NCBI GenBank assembly: GCA_032164295.1
Contig: JAJHTX010000010.1
Span: forward strand, 992,001-1,056,000
Source of the DNA: Inonotus obliquus
Lineage: Eukaryota; Basidiomycota; Agaricomycetes; Hymenochaetales; Hymenochaetaceae
DNA: 64,000 nucleotides
Direction: 5' to 3'
The notes beneath the pieces are model-generated. The model saw nothing but the letters and a program-made list of their open reading frames with translations, did not search any database and was not told the origin of the DNA. Shown here one piece after another: positions 53,541 to 63,435 of the stretch. The stretch's first letter is position 1. The number at the start of each line of letters is the position of its first letter. Both the position numbers and the translations under genes were made by a program.

Positions 53541-54678
53541 ATGTTCCGAAAAATACTGCCAAAGCCTGATGGAGTAGCTGCGCCTTATGGAGTAGCTGCG
53601 CCTTCACTGCCAAAGGGAGAAGTAGCTGCGCCTTCAAAACCAAAGAGAGGAGTAGCTGCGTCTTCACTGCCAAAGGGAGAAGTAGCTGCGCCTTCAAAAC
53701 CAAAGAGAGGAGTAGCTGCGTCTGAGCATCAAAAGAAAATGAAAGAACACAAGTATTATCCCGTCTTAGACTATGGTCTGTATCATCTCATTTTCTCCTA
53801 ATTTGAATAGGAGCTAATATACAACTTCAGTTGCGAAAGAGATCGGGTATCAGCCTATACTTCATGTAGTCACAGACCAGGACAAATGCGTGTTCGTGAT
53901 TGAATTGTTTCGATTCAAAGGTCAAGTCGAAGGCGCAAATACCCCCTTGTGGGTGGGGGAGGGTTCAGGCGCTACAGTGGCAGAAGCTGTTGAAATGCTC
54001 ATCGATTGGATTAGGGATCAGAAGAAGAAAGGTTCGGAATCGGTAATAAAAATTCCGCAATATTTAGAAGGTGTTTTTCAGCAAATTGATGTAGTAAAAC
54101 TGGTGGGAGAGAAATTCAAACGTATAAGTCAACCAAAAATAAATGAGATGTTTTCTTACTGGCATTATATCTGCACCCGTGAAAGTCTGCATCATCTCAG
54201 TTTCTCCTAATCTGAATAGGGGCTAACATGCCATTTCAGTTGCTAAACGGAACAACTATGAGCTCTGGCATACTCATTCGCATTCTGGGGGCAGGCACAG
54301 GTACCAGCTTGAGTGTTATAATGCAACCGTATGCATAGCTACAAGTGGGAGTTGCTCATCACTGGAGGATGCTGCTGAAAAGCTCCTCCAATCAGTTAGT
54401 ACACATCAAGTAGATAATTTTGAGAAAGTTGCCATAATCAAAACTGGTATGTCATCGCAGTCTCTCTTGATATGAATAGGGACTAATATACTACTTCAGT
54501 TGCTGAAAAAAGAGGATGTGAACTTGGCTACAATTGGGAAGTCGACTCGGATGGGAATTTCAAGTTCGTGGTTTTCTTTAGGACCAGAGATGGAGTGCAG
54601 CACCACAAATTTTCAGACTCTGATGTGATTGGAGCTCTTGATAAGCTCTACAGATCGGTAGAACAGGAAAACCATTGA
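53541..54678 (+). CDS. Repeat-exon protein of unknown function, copy B (324 aa)
   Basis: Exons: 53541-53775, 53831-54184, 54240-54446 and 54500-54678. They total 975 nt and the phase closes. Introns are 55, 55 and 53 bp and all have GT..AG, so this copy looks intact, unlike copy A's last acceptor. Exon 1 carries one more decapeptide than copy A (an extra VAAPSKPKRG-type unit, 30 nt). Exons 2-4 repeat the module: VAKEIGYQP...SGATVAEAVEMLIDWI, then IAKRNNYEL...GSCSSLEDAAEKLLQSV, then VAEKRGCEL...FSDSDVIGALDKLY. After the helix, exons 2 and 3 share an x-V-x-L-V-G-E-K-F / x-V-D-N-F-E-K-V type tail. There is no signal peptide or membrane segment. Many differences from copy A preserve the frame, which suggests that the protein sequence has been under selection. 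Function unknown. Confidence 0.75.
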
Positions 54679-54922
54679 CATGCACGATGAATTATTGGGC
54701 AAAGCAGTATATTAATCAGACTTGAGGTGCATCGTCACTCAGATTTTACCCAGATTTCGAATGTAACTCTGGTCAGATTATGAATGAAACCGTGCGATGA
54801 TATAAAGTATTATGTATGAATATCACCGTTCACCTCTTTCTTCTGCTTTCCTTGTCTTCGAATAAATATAGCTTCCCAATAGTATAATCGACCCGTTTCA
54901 TTTTGAAGATGAATAAAGCATG

Positions 54923-55489
54923 AAATCAGAACAAGTTTTCCGTCTCAGTGCTTGTATCATATTCCACTTTCAAAGATCCAGCCCATCGTTTCAAAGATTG
55001 TAAGCGAGCATCAAGACGAATAGAGTGGGAGGCAGGAGATACTGTTTGCTGACGGACGGTCTCGGTACGATATCCGCAGTGTATGTATACACACAACACA
55101 TGCCATACCTTAGACCAGCTTGAGTATTGCCACAATTACTGCCTTTTTCAGGAGTATTGTCCCACTGTGATTTTGCCATTTTCGGCAACTCAGATCCGCG
55201 AAAGCTTGATCATTTCGCGTCATGAAAGCGACAATAGACGAACTACCTAGAGTGGCTTTATGAAGATTGTGCGCTATTCACTGAGAACGAACCATTTGAC
55301 GCAGACTCTAACGTTGATATTTATAGACGAGGATGCCACTGTTCCGTTGATGCACCTGGGAAAGAGTTCTTCGCCACTTGCGGGTAAGTTGCTAAAACCA
55401 TGTCTTGATCGTGCCTCTGAAACTGAAACTCCAATAATGATGAGCGGTATCACGGTGTGACAATACTTCTGATAAAGGCAGTAAAGGAC
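54923..55489. other. Spacer between copies B and C
   Basis: Unique sequence between the two tandemly oriented copies. Only short frames are present and no motif is recognised. Confidence 0.4.
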
Positions 55490-56094
55490 TTGAATACGAA
55501 ATCAGGCAATCACGTAAAGCACAGAAATACAAGAAACAAGAAAATGATCATGAGAACATGAGATAACGATAGAGATAAGAGTATTATGAAAGGTGAGGCG
55601 AGGAGGTAAGACGATTGTCTTTACGCAGCGCAACACCATGATACTATGATAGAGCCAGCGTTACCACAACTATACATAATACGGAGCGGCTAAAATCGAA
55701 AATCGTTACACTAAACTACTTAGCAACTTACTGACCAGCATAGTAAGAACTCATAAGAGTTACGATTTGGCTTCCACATAGAGTACAAGCAGAGTAAGAA
55801 CGGAAGAACGGTATGAGGCTGGAGGAAAGAGTGCAGCACCGTCTTGCATTGGCATCGTGGCATCGTGGCATCGCGGCATCGTTGGCATCGCTTGACGATC
55901 AAGCTTCCACAAAGTCACCAAGTCCACCTGGGCACCAGGTTCTCGGACATGCGACTTGCACTTCGTATTCCGAAGGTCCAGTCATGGAAAACACTCGGTG
56001 CTTAAGGCAAAGAATATGACAAGACAAACCGTGACACATCAATATGACTCAGGTCTTATGGTTATTCTGAAATCCTCCAGCTATCTGCGCAAGC

Positions 56095-58186
56095 CTTTCT
56101 CCCCTGAGAACAATCCTGCACTTGAAGGGCTTGACAGAACTATACAATAGTGTTTGTGTTGAATGTCTGACGGTTAAAATCGGAAGTCCTTTACTTACTT
56201 GGCGGTTTCACCTTTATACTCGGGAGTAGGAAGAATGTCCTTCCCAGTTGCGGGACTCTTGCATGGAAGGACGTCGAAAGTCGCCAAAACGTTACCAATG
56301 TAATCCATAACATGGCCTCCGCAAATGCGCGACCCAGGCAAGACCTAGTAACTATTTCAGTACCTTCAACTGTCAAATATCGAATTCTAAGGGAGTTTGT
56401 TACCTTCTCCCGAAACCAAAGACCGGAGAAATGAGATCTTCTACATCACTCCTTACTTCCTCTCGAGCTGCGTGCCCTGTCGGGATCGAATCTTTCCGGG
56501 TTGCGAAAATCACTTTCATCCCTCATCATGTACCTCATGGACGTCATCTGTACAGACTTCCTTCCCATAGTCAACCAAGGCTCACCAGATATTGGGTATG
56601 ATCATGGATTTGGGAATTGTCCATCCACGAGATTCATCAACTTGAACAGACTGATGGGGAACGCCGAGAGGAACGGGGGGGGGGGGGGGGTGGACGCTGC
56701 AAATGGTTGTCAGATTACAATCACGCGAATGTAATTCAGAAAAACGCACCGCAACACTTCCTTCGCAATACGATCGATGTACGGTAGATTTGACCTGTCA
56801 CTGAAGGAAGGAAGGTGGTCGATACCAATAACTCGGTCTATTTTCCTCTGAGCCCGCTTCTGTACGTCCTGATTGAAGACCATCATGAAGAAAAAAATCT
56901 GAAGCGCAGTCCCTGTCTAATCCGAACAATCGGCATTCAGCTTTAGTTGTGAAAGGAATTTCAGTTTACGGTATCGGTCCCAACTAATTTGCCGTAATCA
57001 GTCAGCGCTCGATAACTCCCGCTACTAGTCTCAACTCACCATTGTAGAATGTACTGACAAATTGAAAATTCCTCTTCGGCACTTACATCAGAGGAGCCAT
57101 CATATTCATCCAAGAGCTGGTCGACCACACTGTGCTTCGTAATTCCTGCAGCATTCAAATGTTCGTAAGCGTCAACACGACAGCGACTCAAATAAGAAAA
57201 GAAGATATTACCCTTTCAATCTCACTTTCTCTAACGGAGACGAAACAACGAGTCGCAGAATCTGGACTTGTGAAGCCTTTCGCTTCAGGCCTATTCCTGG
57301 GACGAAGGCACGTGGCGAACGGACGAGGCGAAAATCAGGTAACTCATAACTTGCAACTCCATTCGTCACTCACGGAACGGAAAGAAGTCAATCGAGGTCG
57401 CCCCAAGGGTACCTGCCTCCCCTGATAGTTTTGAAGCCTGCTCATTCAACTTGATGAGTTGGTCATCCACAGGATTCCCAGTCACTTCATGGCCATAAAC
57501 GACCTTGATTATGATGCTAGCGATGTTGTCTGCAGGACTCGTGAGCAGAAAAGTGAAACAATTATGACGGCATCAACTGTATCCATGGACGTCATGGTGG
57601 AAAGTATCCGGAGAGATAGAAATGCGATGAAGGAATAATCGTGTGCGTTCGTACGTAATTCCATCACACGTGCGAACGGCAGTTGGACCGAGGTGCTGTT
57701 GCATCGCGCGGCGCCGTTTCCGGAATTCGATGGAGCCGTAAGGCAGGGAAGGGAGGAAAACACCCCATCCCATCCTGTAAATCGATTAGTACTGTGATAA
57801 GATGCAGAACTGAACTCGGGGGTAGTATGAGCCTACATATTTATCAATGTCATCTGCGGAATTTCTTTCCATCAAGTCGCGGGTAACAGACGCAGAATTT
57901 ATGATGATTAGTGCTCGTCCTAGCATCTTAGCGAAGACAGTGGCACCTGAAGTCGAGAGGTCCATGATCTCATTTTCAATCCAACAGAAGCGAACGGAAC
58001 TCACCATACATTCCCCACTCTGCGAAGGTCTTCCATGTCTCGTTCTTCGGAAATTCTCAATGCATGTCCAATAAATGGGTGACTTGGAGGACTCGGTGGA
58101 AGCCTAATCTTTCTCTTCGTCAAGCATCGAACCTGATAGAGCACGAATAAAGACAAAGCGACGCAAGTCCGGAGGGAAAACTCCAT
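56095..58186 (-). pseudogene. Cytochrome P450 pseudogene, copy C (full length, broken)
   Basis: It starts at 58186 with the same anchor and hinge as copies A and B. The K-helix exon is in frame here (HLPSFSDRSNLPYIDRIAKEVLR region), unlike in copy A. Damage elsewhere: a run of 16 G at 56675-56690, where copy A has GGGGGA, shifts the frame just after the K helix. The haem loop reads CLGRAFAEAM (Pro to Leu after the cysteine ligand). One A is missing in a GTAACG stretch soon after, and the final stop is lost (the frame continues past VKPFKCRIV). Separate lesions from copy A imply that both decayed after duplication. Confidence 0.85.
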
Positions 58187-58399
58187 CGTTATGCCGCAGT
58201 TACTTCATGATATCGCAAGGACAGTGTTGACGAATGATTTGCATGTCCAACGTAAATGAGTGCTTCGATGCATTGCGCCACCTGGAGGATATCCGTCTGG
58301 CACCAAGCGTCCGTCTGGGTGATGGCAGGGCAACTACAGGGATGCATTTGGTGCGATTGTATCGCGCAGCTGATCAATATCACATGACCGTATGCCGTA

Positions 58400-58402
58400 T
58401 AA
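58400..58402. other. Empty target site (TAA) of the Tourist-like MITE
   Basis: Copy C reads ATGCCGTATAAGTATGTC with a single TAA where copies A and B have TAA-MITE-TAA. This fixes both the element's ends and its 3-bp target duplication. Confidence 0.85.
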
Positions 58403-58409
58403 GTATGTC

Positions 58410-59455
58410 TGGGTAGTGGCAATCCGCGTCAAGAAAGTGTCCTGTTCCCACGACCCATGCCGCGTCCTGTCGGCGCTCGGTTACGCTTAAGCGAAAATAA
58501 GCGATGACCGGATTTTGAGAGATGTATTCGACTTGACTGACCTCCATCCACAATGAAATAATGGCAGAAATAAATTGTACATTTTATGTAGTTGGTATCA
58601 TAAATTGTATTTGTGCAAAAAATTTCAATTTTCTACAAAAATCTAGTGAGATACGGTGGTATCTCACCTCATATCTTAGGAACTAGGCAATTTCTACAAA
58701 ATGTTTTTTGTACAAATTGAAGGTAGACATGGAAAAATACTTACCATGCATTGAGTTGAGTGATTCTTCGAGTTGTTGTTGAGGAGAAGAAGCAGGAAGA
58801 TATGCAGAAGTACTGACAAAAAAGGAATAAAGCAAGCACGTGACCTGATGAGAACACTGCTTGAAACATTGCCAGATAGACCAAATTGAACAAGAAAGAG
58901 ATAGAACAATTCTCAACTGTGTGTAGTCACTCATTTTACTTTCATAGAAGGTAGATACAGCTCTTATTGTGTAGATAAGAGGAGGAGATGCAATATAGGC
59001 CAATAGAGGCCTGTTTATTCAAGAGATGTGCCACTGAGAGAAGTGCATACAATGACATTAGATGAGGTGAAAGATCAGTTGGGTAGACTTTAAAGCTTCA
59101 ATAATAGTATACAAATAGTACGTGTGTCTAGAAGTGCTGAATATATGCATGTTTTTAGCAATACTCAATGTATTTCTGCACTATATGCAGCTCATAGGTT
59201 TATTGGTGACGAAAACCAGCAGTAAAAAATGCCAGTATTACTGATTATTCGTTAGTTGTGTTGGATACTCAGTTCAATCAATATGTATGGACTGTTTTGA
59301 TGCTTATTTATGAGTAGAATGACAGCAGCAGACAGAGACAATATGAAAGGTACGGCGGTAAAAAAGGATCATCGTTACGATACATATAAAGTAATTATTC
59401 AAGCTCTGAACGAAAAAATCACAGGACACTTTTTTGATGCGGATTGCCACTTCCC
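58410..59455. mobile_element. Non-autonomous TIR DNA transposon, 1,046 bp
   Basis: The ends form a 35-bp imperfect inverted repeat (3 mismatches): GGGTAGTGGCAATCCGC at the left, and the reverse complement of GGGAAGTGGCAATCCGC at the right. AGTATGTC occurs on both sides (58402-58409, 59456-59463), an 8-bp target duplication; copies A and B show the uninterrupted site. If the symmetric CTGGG..CCCAG ends are preferred, the duplication is 5 bp (TATGT). Eight bases fit hAT, P or KDZ superfamilies. The inside is AT-rich with no transposase; a 106-codon minus-strand frame (59003-58683) has no recognisable motif. Confidence 0.85.
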
Positions 59456-59474
59456 AGTATGTCGTTTACACTGG

Positions 59475-59917
59475 TACCTGGCACGGCCTGTGAAATTTCC
59501 ATGACATTCCCACGGTCTCTCCCATGGCTAAGCGGCGATCGACGCTCGATTCACCTGTCTCACTTTTCTACTCTTTTGTTCGAGGGCTTGTCCAGCCTTC
59601 CACAACTTTACAAAAAATCTGAAAAAATATCCAAAAATTATTTTTCAACATTCAGAACAAAATGGAAAGACAGATTTTTAAATTTTGCAATATTCGTCAA
59701 GATACAGTGATTTTTGGTGCATATATAAATAACTAAGATATTTCTAAAAGATTTTTTTTTTCCAAAATGAAGCTTTTGATAAAAAAATACTATCTGGCTG
59801 GTGAAATTAGTGAGTTTTGTTGTGAGTTGAGGAAGTTGGAGTCAAGAAAAGTGGAGGGGGAGCAGATCACCGAATTAGAAAATTAAGATGCACGTGACTG
59901 ATAGAAATCGCAGAGAA
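59475..59917. other. Unassigned AT-rich spacer
   Basis: Homology to copies A and B stops again at about 59474, so another breakpoint lies here. No gene is seen. Confidence 0.4.
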
Positions 59918-60273
59918 CACGGCAGGCAAAATAGGATATCAGCGGGCATTAAATTTAAAGAATTTTTCTCGCAATTATTTTAAATATCAGTAAGCATATC
60001 GACCTCGCCGATATTATATATATGAACCACGTGCCCATATTTTAGATATCGATAAGGATATCGATTGGGCTGATATTTTAAATTCCCTTCTGTTCTTATG
60101 CATATCTTCCTGGAAGATATCCTAAACATCTACTTTAAATATCGGTAAGTATATCAATCCTGCCGGTATTATAAATATAAATCACGTGCTGATATGCTTG
60201 CCGATATTTAAAATTTTGGCAAAAGAATAATTTTAAATACCGCACCCACTGATATTCTATTTTGCCCGCCGTG
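59918..60273. mobile_element. CACTA-like MITE, about 356 bp
   Basis: The ends are CACGGCAGGCAAAATAGG and the reverse complement of CACGGCGGGCAAAATAGA, giving an inverted repeat of about 28 bp with few mismatches. GAA flanks both ends (59915-59917, 60274-60276), a 3-bp duplication as in CACTA/CMC elements, whose ends also begin CAC. Inside are two related segments (about 59,980-60,040 and 60,132-60,200), each with TTTAAATATCRGTAAG, a CGCCGATATTATA-like run and CACGTG, like the sub-terminal repeats of such elements. There is no coding capacity. Confidence 0.75.
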
Positions 60274-60398
60274 GAAGTTTGATGGAGAAGCACTGGGACC
60301 GACAAAAATCAATAATTCAGTGGGAAATTGGATCAATTAGCATATGTAAATGATTCTGCATGTATGCAAAATACTTACAATGTTATTTTTTTGAGTAG

Positions 60399-60787
60399 AT
60401 GTCTTCTGGAACGAAGAAGAAAACAGAATCTCATATCCTTGCTTTGCAGGCAGGTCGAGAAAGAAAATTAACCAGAGTTCTTTCCAAAAATCTCGAATAT
60501 GTATCTGAAAGGCAATCAAGATCAGTCACATCGAAAGTCGAGCTGCTCACCTAAGAGCTGAAACGAAAGGACAAAGTACTTACCGATCTCCAGGAACGAT
60601 CGCTTCGTTACGCAAATGACAAAAAAAGTTGAAAGAATCGATCAAGAGTCTTAAAACAAACAGTTCAGCGCAAACCAAGGAATTAAAAGAAGCACTTACC
60701 TGCAGTTTGAAGCAATTGGATGCTGAGAAGCGGTGTTCAATTGCTTCAAACACGCAGACGCTGTCGTGCTGGGATGGTATTGGCTGT
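60399..60787 (+). pseudogene. Degraded small coiled-coil protein gene
   Basis: From ATG at 60399 the frame reads MSSGTKKKTESHILALQAG and continues as a Lys/Glu/Leu-rich heptad-like helix. It is broken by a TAA after VELLT (near 60,552) and by a one-base change in an A7 run near 60,625. If both breaks are ignored the helix continues to a TGA near 60,787, about 128 residues in all. I do not recognise the family. It lies between two mobile-element remnants and may have been part of one. Confidence 0.4.
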
Positions 60788-61580
60788 TGAATAACCAAGT
60801 ACACTCCCACTGAGTCAACCGGTCTAATTATCTAGGCAGGTAGTCTTCCCAGTTGTTCATTGAAGCTATGGGCAACTTGTTGTAGTTGGAGGGTTGAGGG
60901 ACTCGAGTTCAAGTAGAGAGATGTAGAGTGAGTGAGAGATAAGTCTTTATCCAATTCTCTTGAAAGCGAGTGATGGGTCACAATAGGTGAGGAGCAATTA
61001 AATTGTCCACACCGAGGTAGGCAATGACAAGCTATGCAGAATAGATGTCAATGTCTAGAGGGACACACACACTCGAAGTCTCGAGATATCAGATATCGAC
61101 TTTAAGAGGGGTTTATCACCAATGTCTAATTGTGACAGAGGCAATACAATACCTTTGACTAGTACCAAACTAGTCCTTGAGCAATGCAGTTACCCAGTCT
61201 TGAGCTGTGGTCAACTGTATGCGACGAAACCTTGACTTGACTTGCAAATAGTGTGACAAGAGGTCACAGAGTGATGTGAGCTTGTCTTGTTCTGGGGGAA
61301 ACTTGTACTTGATCTGAGGGTGTCTCTGGTGAGTTATTCTATTTTCCTCTGGGGGGCTACATGCTGGTCCTTAAATACTAATTCCAAGATCAATTTACAT
61401 AATCCACTGCATAAGCTAAAAATAGATCTGCATCAACCACATCATCAAAATTTGATGTCTCCTTCCAAAGCTATGCATCCAATACTCCAAATCAAGTAAT
61501 ATGTATCAATGCATCGATGAGTTATTTGATGAATGATGCACATCAATGAGTTACTTGATGAATGATATGTCATCAATGAA
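60788..61580 (-). mobile_element. Possible LTR-retrotransposon LTR relic
   Basis: Read on the minus strand, an AT-rich block of about 700 bp carries a promoter-like GTATTTAAGGACCAGCATG at about 61,360-61,378, pyrimidine-rich segments, and an end CCTCCAACTACAACA at about 60,880, which resembles a Copia LTR. I could not define the 5' end or find a target-site duplication or a second LTR, so this is tentative. Confidence 0.3.
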
Positions 61581-61585
61581 TCAAT
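61500..61585. repeat. Imperfect GATGAATGAT-type direct repeats
   Basis: Two to three copies of a unit of about 30 bp containing ACATCAATGAGTTACTTGATG and variants. Confidence 0.6.
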
Positions 61586-61769
61586 TAATGAGTCCAGAAT
61601 ATGGTTCAAGGTGATGACCTGATCGATGAAGAGAACTACGTGCAGCTGAGCTCGGTATCAAGCACGGTATCCCATTCTACGCTTACCCCATGCTACGGTA
61701 CAGTCCCATCTACACCTTCCAGTATCCACCAGCACACCCAGAGAAACCGTCAGTCCCATTTCTCGAAGT

Positions 61770-61862
61770 ACCGAATGCCGAGAGTACCGGTACCAAGCGC
61801 CAAGAAACCCGGTACCGAGAATACCGAGAGTACCGAGTGCTGAGAAACCCGGTACCGAGACA
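61770..61862. repeat. GTACCGAG-rich direct repeats
   Basis: AGAAACCCGGTACCGAGA occurs twice, with ACCGAGAGTACCGAG runs between. The GTACCG core is the same core seen in the tandem array at 62.5-62.9 kb, so the whole 61.7-63.1 kb stretch shares a repeat ancestry. Confidence 0.7.
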
Positions 61863-62515
61863 AATTGACAATTCAACATGCTCTCATGATATGGATCGGA
61901 CGTCTCCCTCTCTGGTATTCATTCCTGATGGTTGGACTATGCATGCCGGTTCTTTGGGGAAGCTCAGGGTCAGTATCCATTAAGGTTTTCAGGTCCGGTA
62001 GTACCAGAAATGCATCGGTATCAATCAGCAGGGGCGCAGATCTCTTATCCTGAGGACTTTTCATCCAGGGGTACTATATGCTATGTTTTCATTGGTATCT
62101 TGTCCTTCCTAACCCTTTCTTGTTGTCCCCCTGATGGCGCTGCAATGTTCACTTTCCTTGTTACATTTTTCTTCAGACTTTTCTTTGTTTTGATCTTCCT
62201 TTCTACTTTCTCCTTTTGGATTTATGAGCTAACTACGGTACAGTAGTATAAATATCTCCTCCTGTACGTAGTAGCTCTCCAGGTAATCTTAGGAGCTAGC
62301 CTCTAGCGTGAGGGCTCAGGTTTTCCTCACCCCCTTCTCAGTCTCATCTCAGCTTCGTCTCAAGTTCTGTCCCAGTTTCGTCTCAAGTGAACCTCAGGAG
62401 TTAGCCTCCCGTGCGAGGGCTCAGGTTTGCTTCCCAGTCCAGTCGACACCTTCATCTACCAGTCTCCCTCATTCTGTTTCTCGCTATACCACCCCGTGCT
62501 AGCTGTTTCCTTGCA

Positions 62516-62885
62516 GTACCGACCTGTACCGACGTTTTTCCCACGGTACCGACATTTTGTTATTCTTCGTATTTTGCACATCCACCTTTCGTTTCTGTAC
62601 TGAGCTTTTGTTTTACAATGTTTCTGCACATACCGATCCTGTTCGTTCAAGTACCGACCTGTGCCGACGTTTTTCCCACGGTACCGACCTTTAGTTATCC
62701 TTTGTATTCTGCACATCATCCTTTAGTTTCTGTACTGATCTTCTTGTTTGACAACATACCTCCATGTACCGACCCCTTTCTTTCTGTACCGACCTGTACC
62801 GAGGTTTTTCCCACGGTATTAGACTCTTGTTTTGCTACGTTCTCCCTTGTACCGACCTATACCGAAGTTTTTCCCATGCTCTGAC
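62516..62885. repeat. 135-bp tandem repeats built on GTACCGACC
   Basis: A conserved motif (GTACCGACCTGTACCGACG followed by TTTTTCCCACGGTA) begins at 62516, 62651, 62786 and 62849, that is at spacings of 135, 135 and 63 bp. The space between holds related T-rich sequence with CTTYGTATTYTGCACATC. It is degenerate and has no protein explanation. Confidence 0.85.
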
Positions 62886-63065
62886 CTGTCCTTTTTGTAC
62901 CAGAATCACATACTCTTCACTTCTGGCCCATCCATTCACTCCCCCATTTCATAGACAACAAGTACCGTGAGCGTACTGGTTAAGTACCGGCACGTATTAG
63001 CCCTCCCCCACTTAAAACCATACACCCCTCGTCTCGGTATTTCGGTACCGGATGCGATCTCGCAC

Positions 63066-63150
63066 ATTTATCGATGATCTAATTGATGACTTGATGAATG
63101 ACCTAATGGATGATATAATCGATGACCTGATGGATGATATAATCAATTAC
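63066..63150. repeat. 12-bp GATGA-type tandem repeat
   Basis: Units of GATGACCTGATG or GATGATATAATC follow each other. Because the period is a multiple of three, the frame translates as Asp-Asp-Leu/Ile-Met/Ile repeats, but I do not take this as a gene. Confidence 0.75.
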
Positions 63151-63435
63151 CCAATTTGGACTTATTTGGTTTTTGGTATCTGGACTGTGGTCTTTGGTAT
63201 TTCCAGAGCGATGAATCGGATGGCTTCTCAGATAAGACCAAATGAATGGTGCAACTGGTGGTTCTTGAACCTTCATTTCTGCTTCTAGAGTGTGACCATA
63301 TAATGAATGGTTTGTTTATCTATTGCCACTCGAGTTCCTTTTCTGCAATTCTTTGTTCTAATGCCACCTTCACAACTTTGTGCACGACTTCACCATCTGC
63401 TCTGCCATGCTTCTGAACTTCTCAGGCTGGCTTTT

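Larger units (their letters stand above)
52049..54922. repeat. Right arm of the inverted duplication (copy B)
   Basis: Reverse-complement partner of 41,317-44,090, with the same order: P450 5' part, MITE, shared upstream region, repeat-exon gene. The two arms face each other across about 8 kb that includes the rest of P450 A and the whole channel gene. Confidence 0.9.
55490..58408. repeat. Third duplicated copy (copy C) of the P450 segment
   Basis: Direct repeat of copy B from about 57,540 to 58,408, and inverted repeat of copy A over the whole P450 and its 3' flank (43,270-46,110). Homology to the upstream region stops where another transposon has inserted (58410-59455); only AGTATGTCGTTTACAC reappears beyond it. 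Confidence 0.87.

Noticed and set aside
62516..62885. CRISPR-like array of repeats and spacers
   Set aside because: The spacing is 135/135/63 bp, repeats are degenerate, spacers are related to each other and the organism is a eukaryote.
63052..63288. 78-codon frame with Asp-Asp-Leu-Ile repeats
   Set aside because: The acidic part is a 12-bp tandem repeat and the rest shows no motif.
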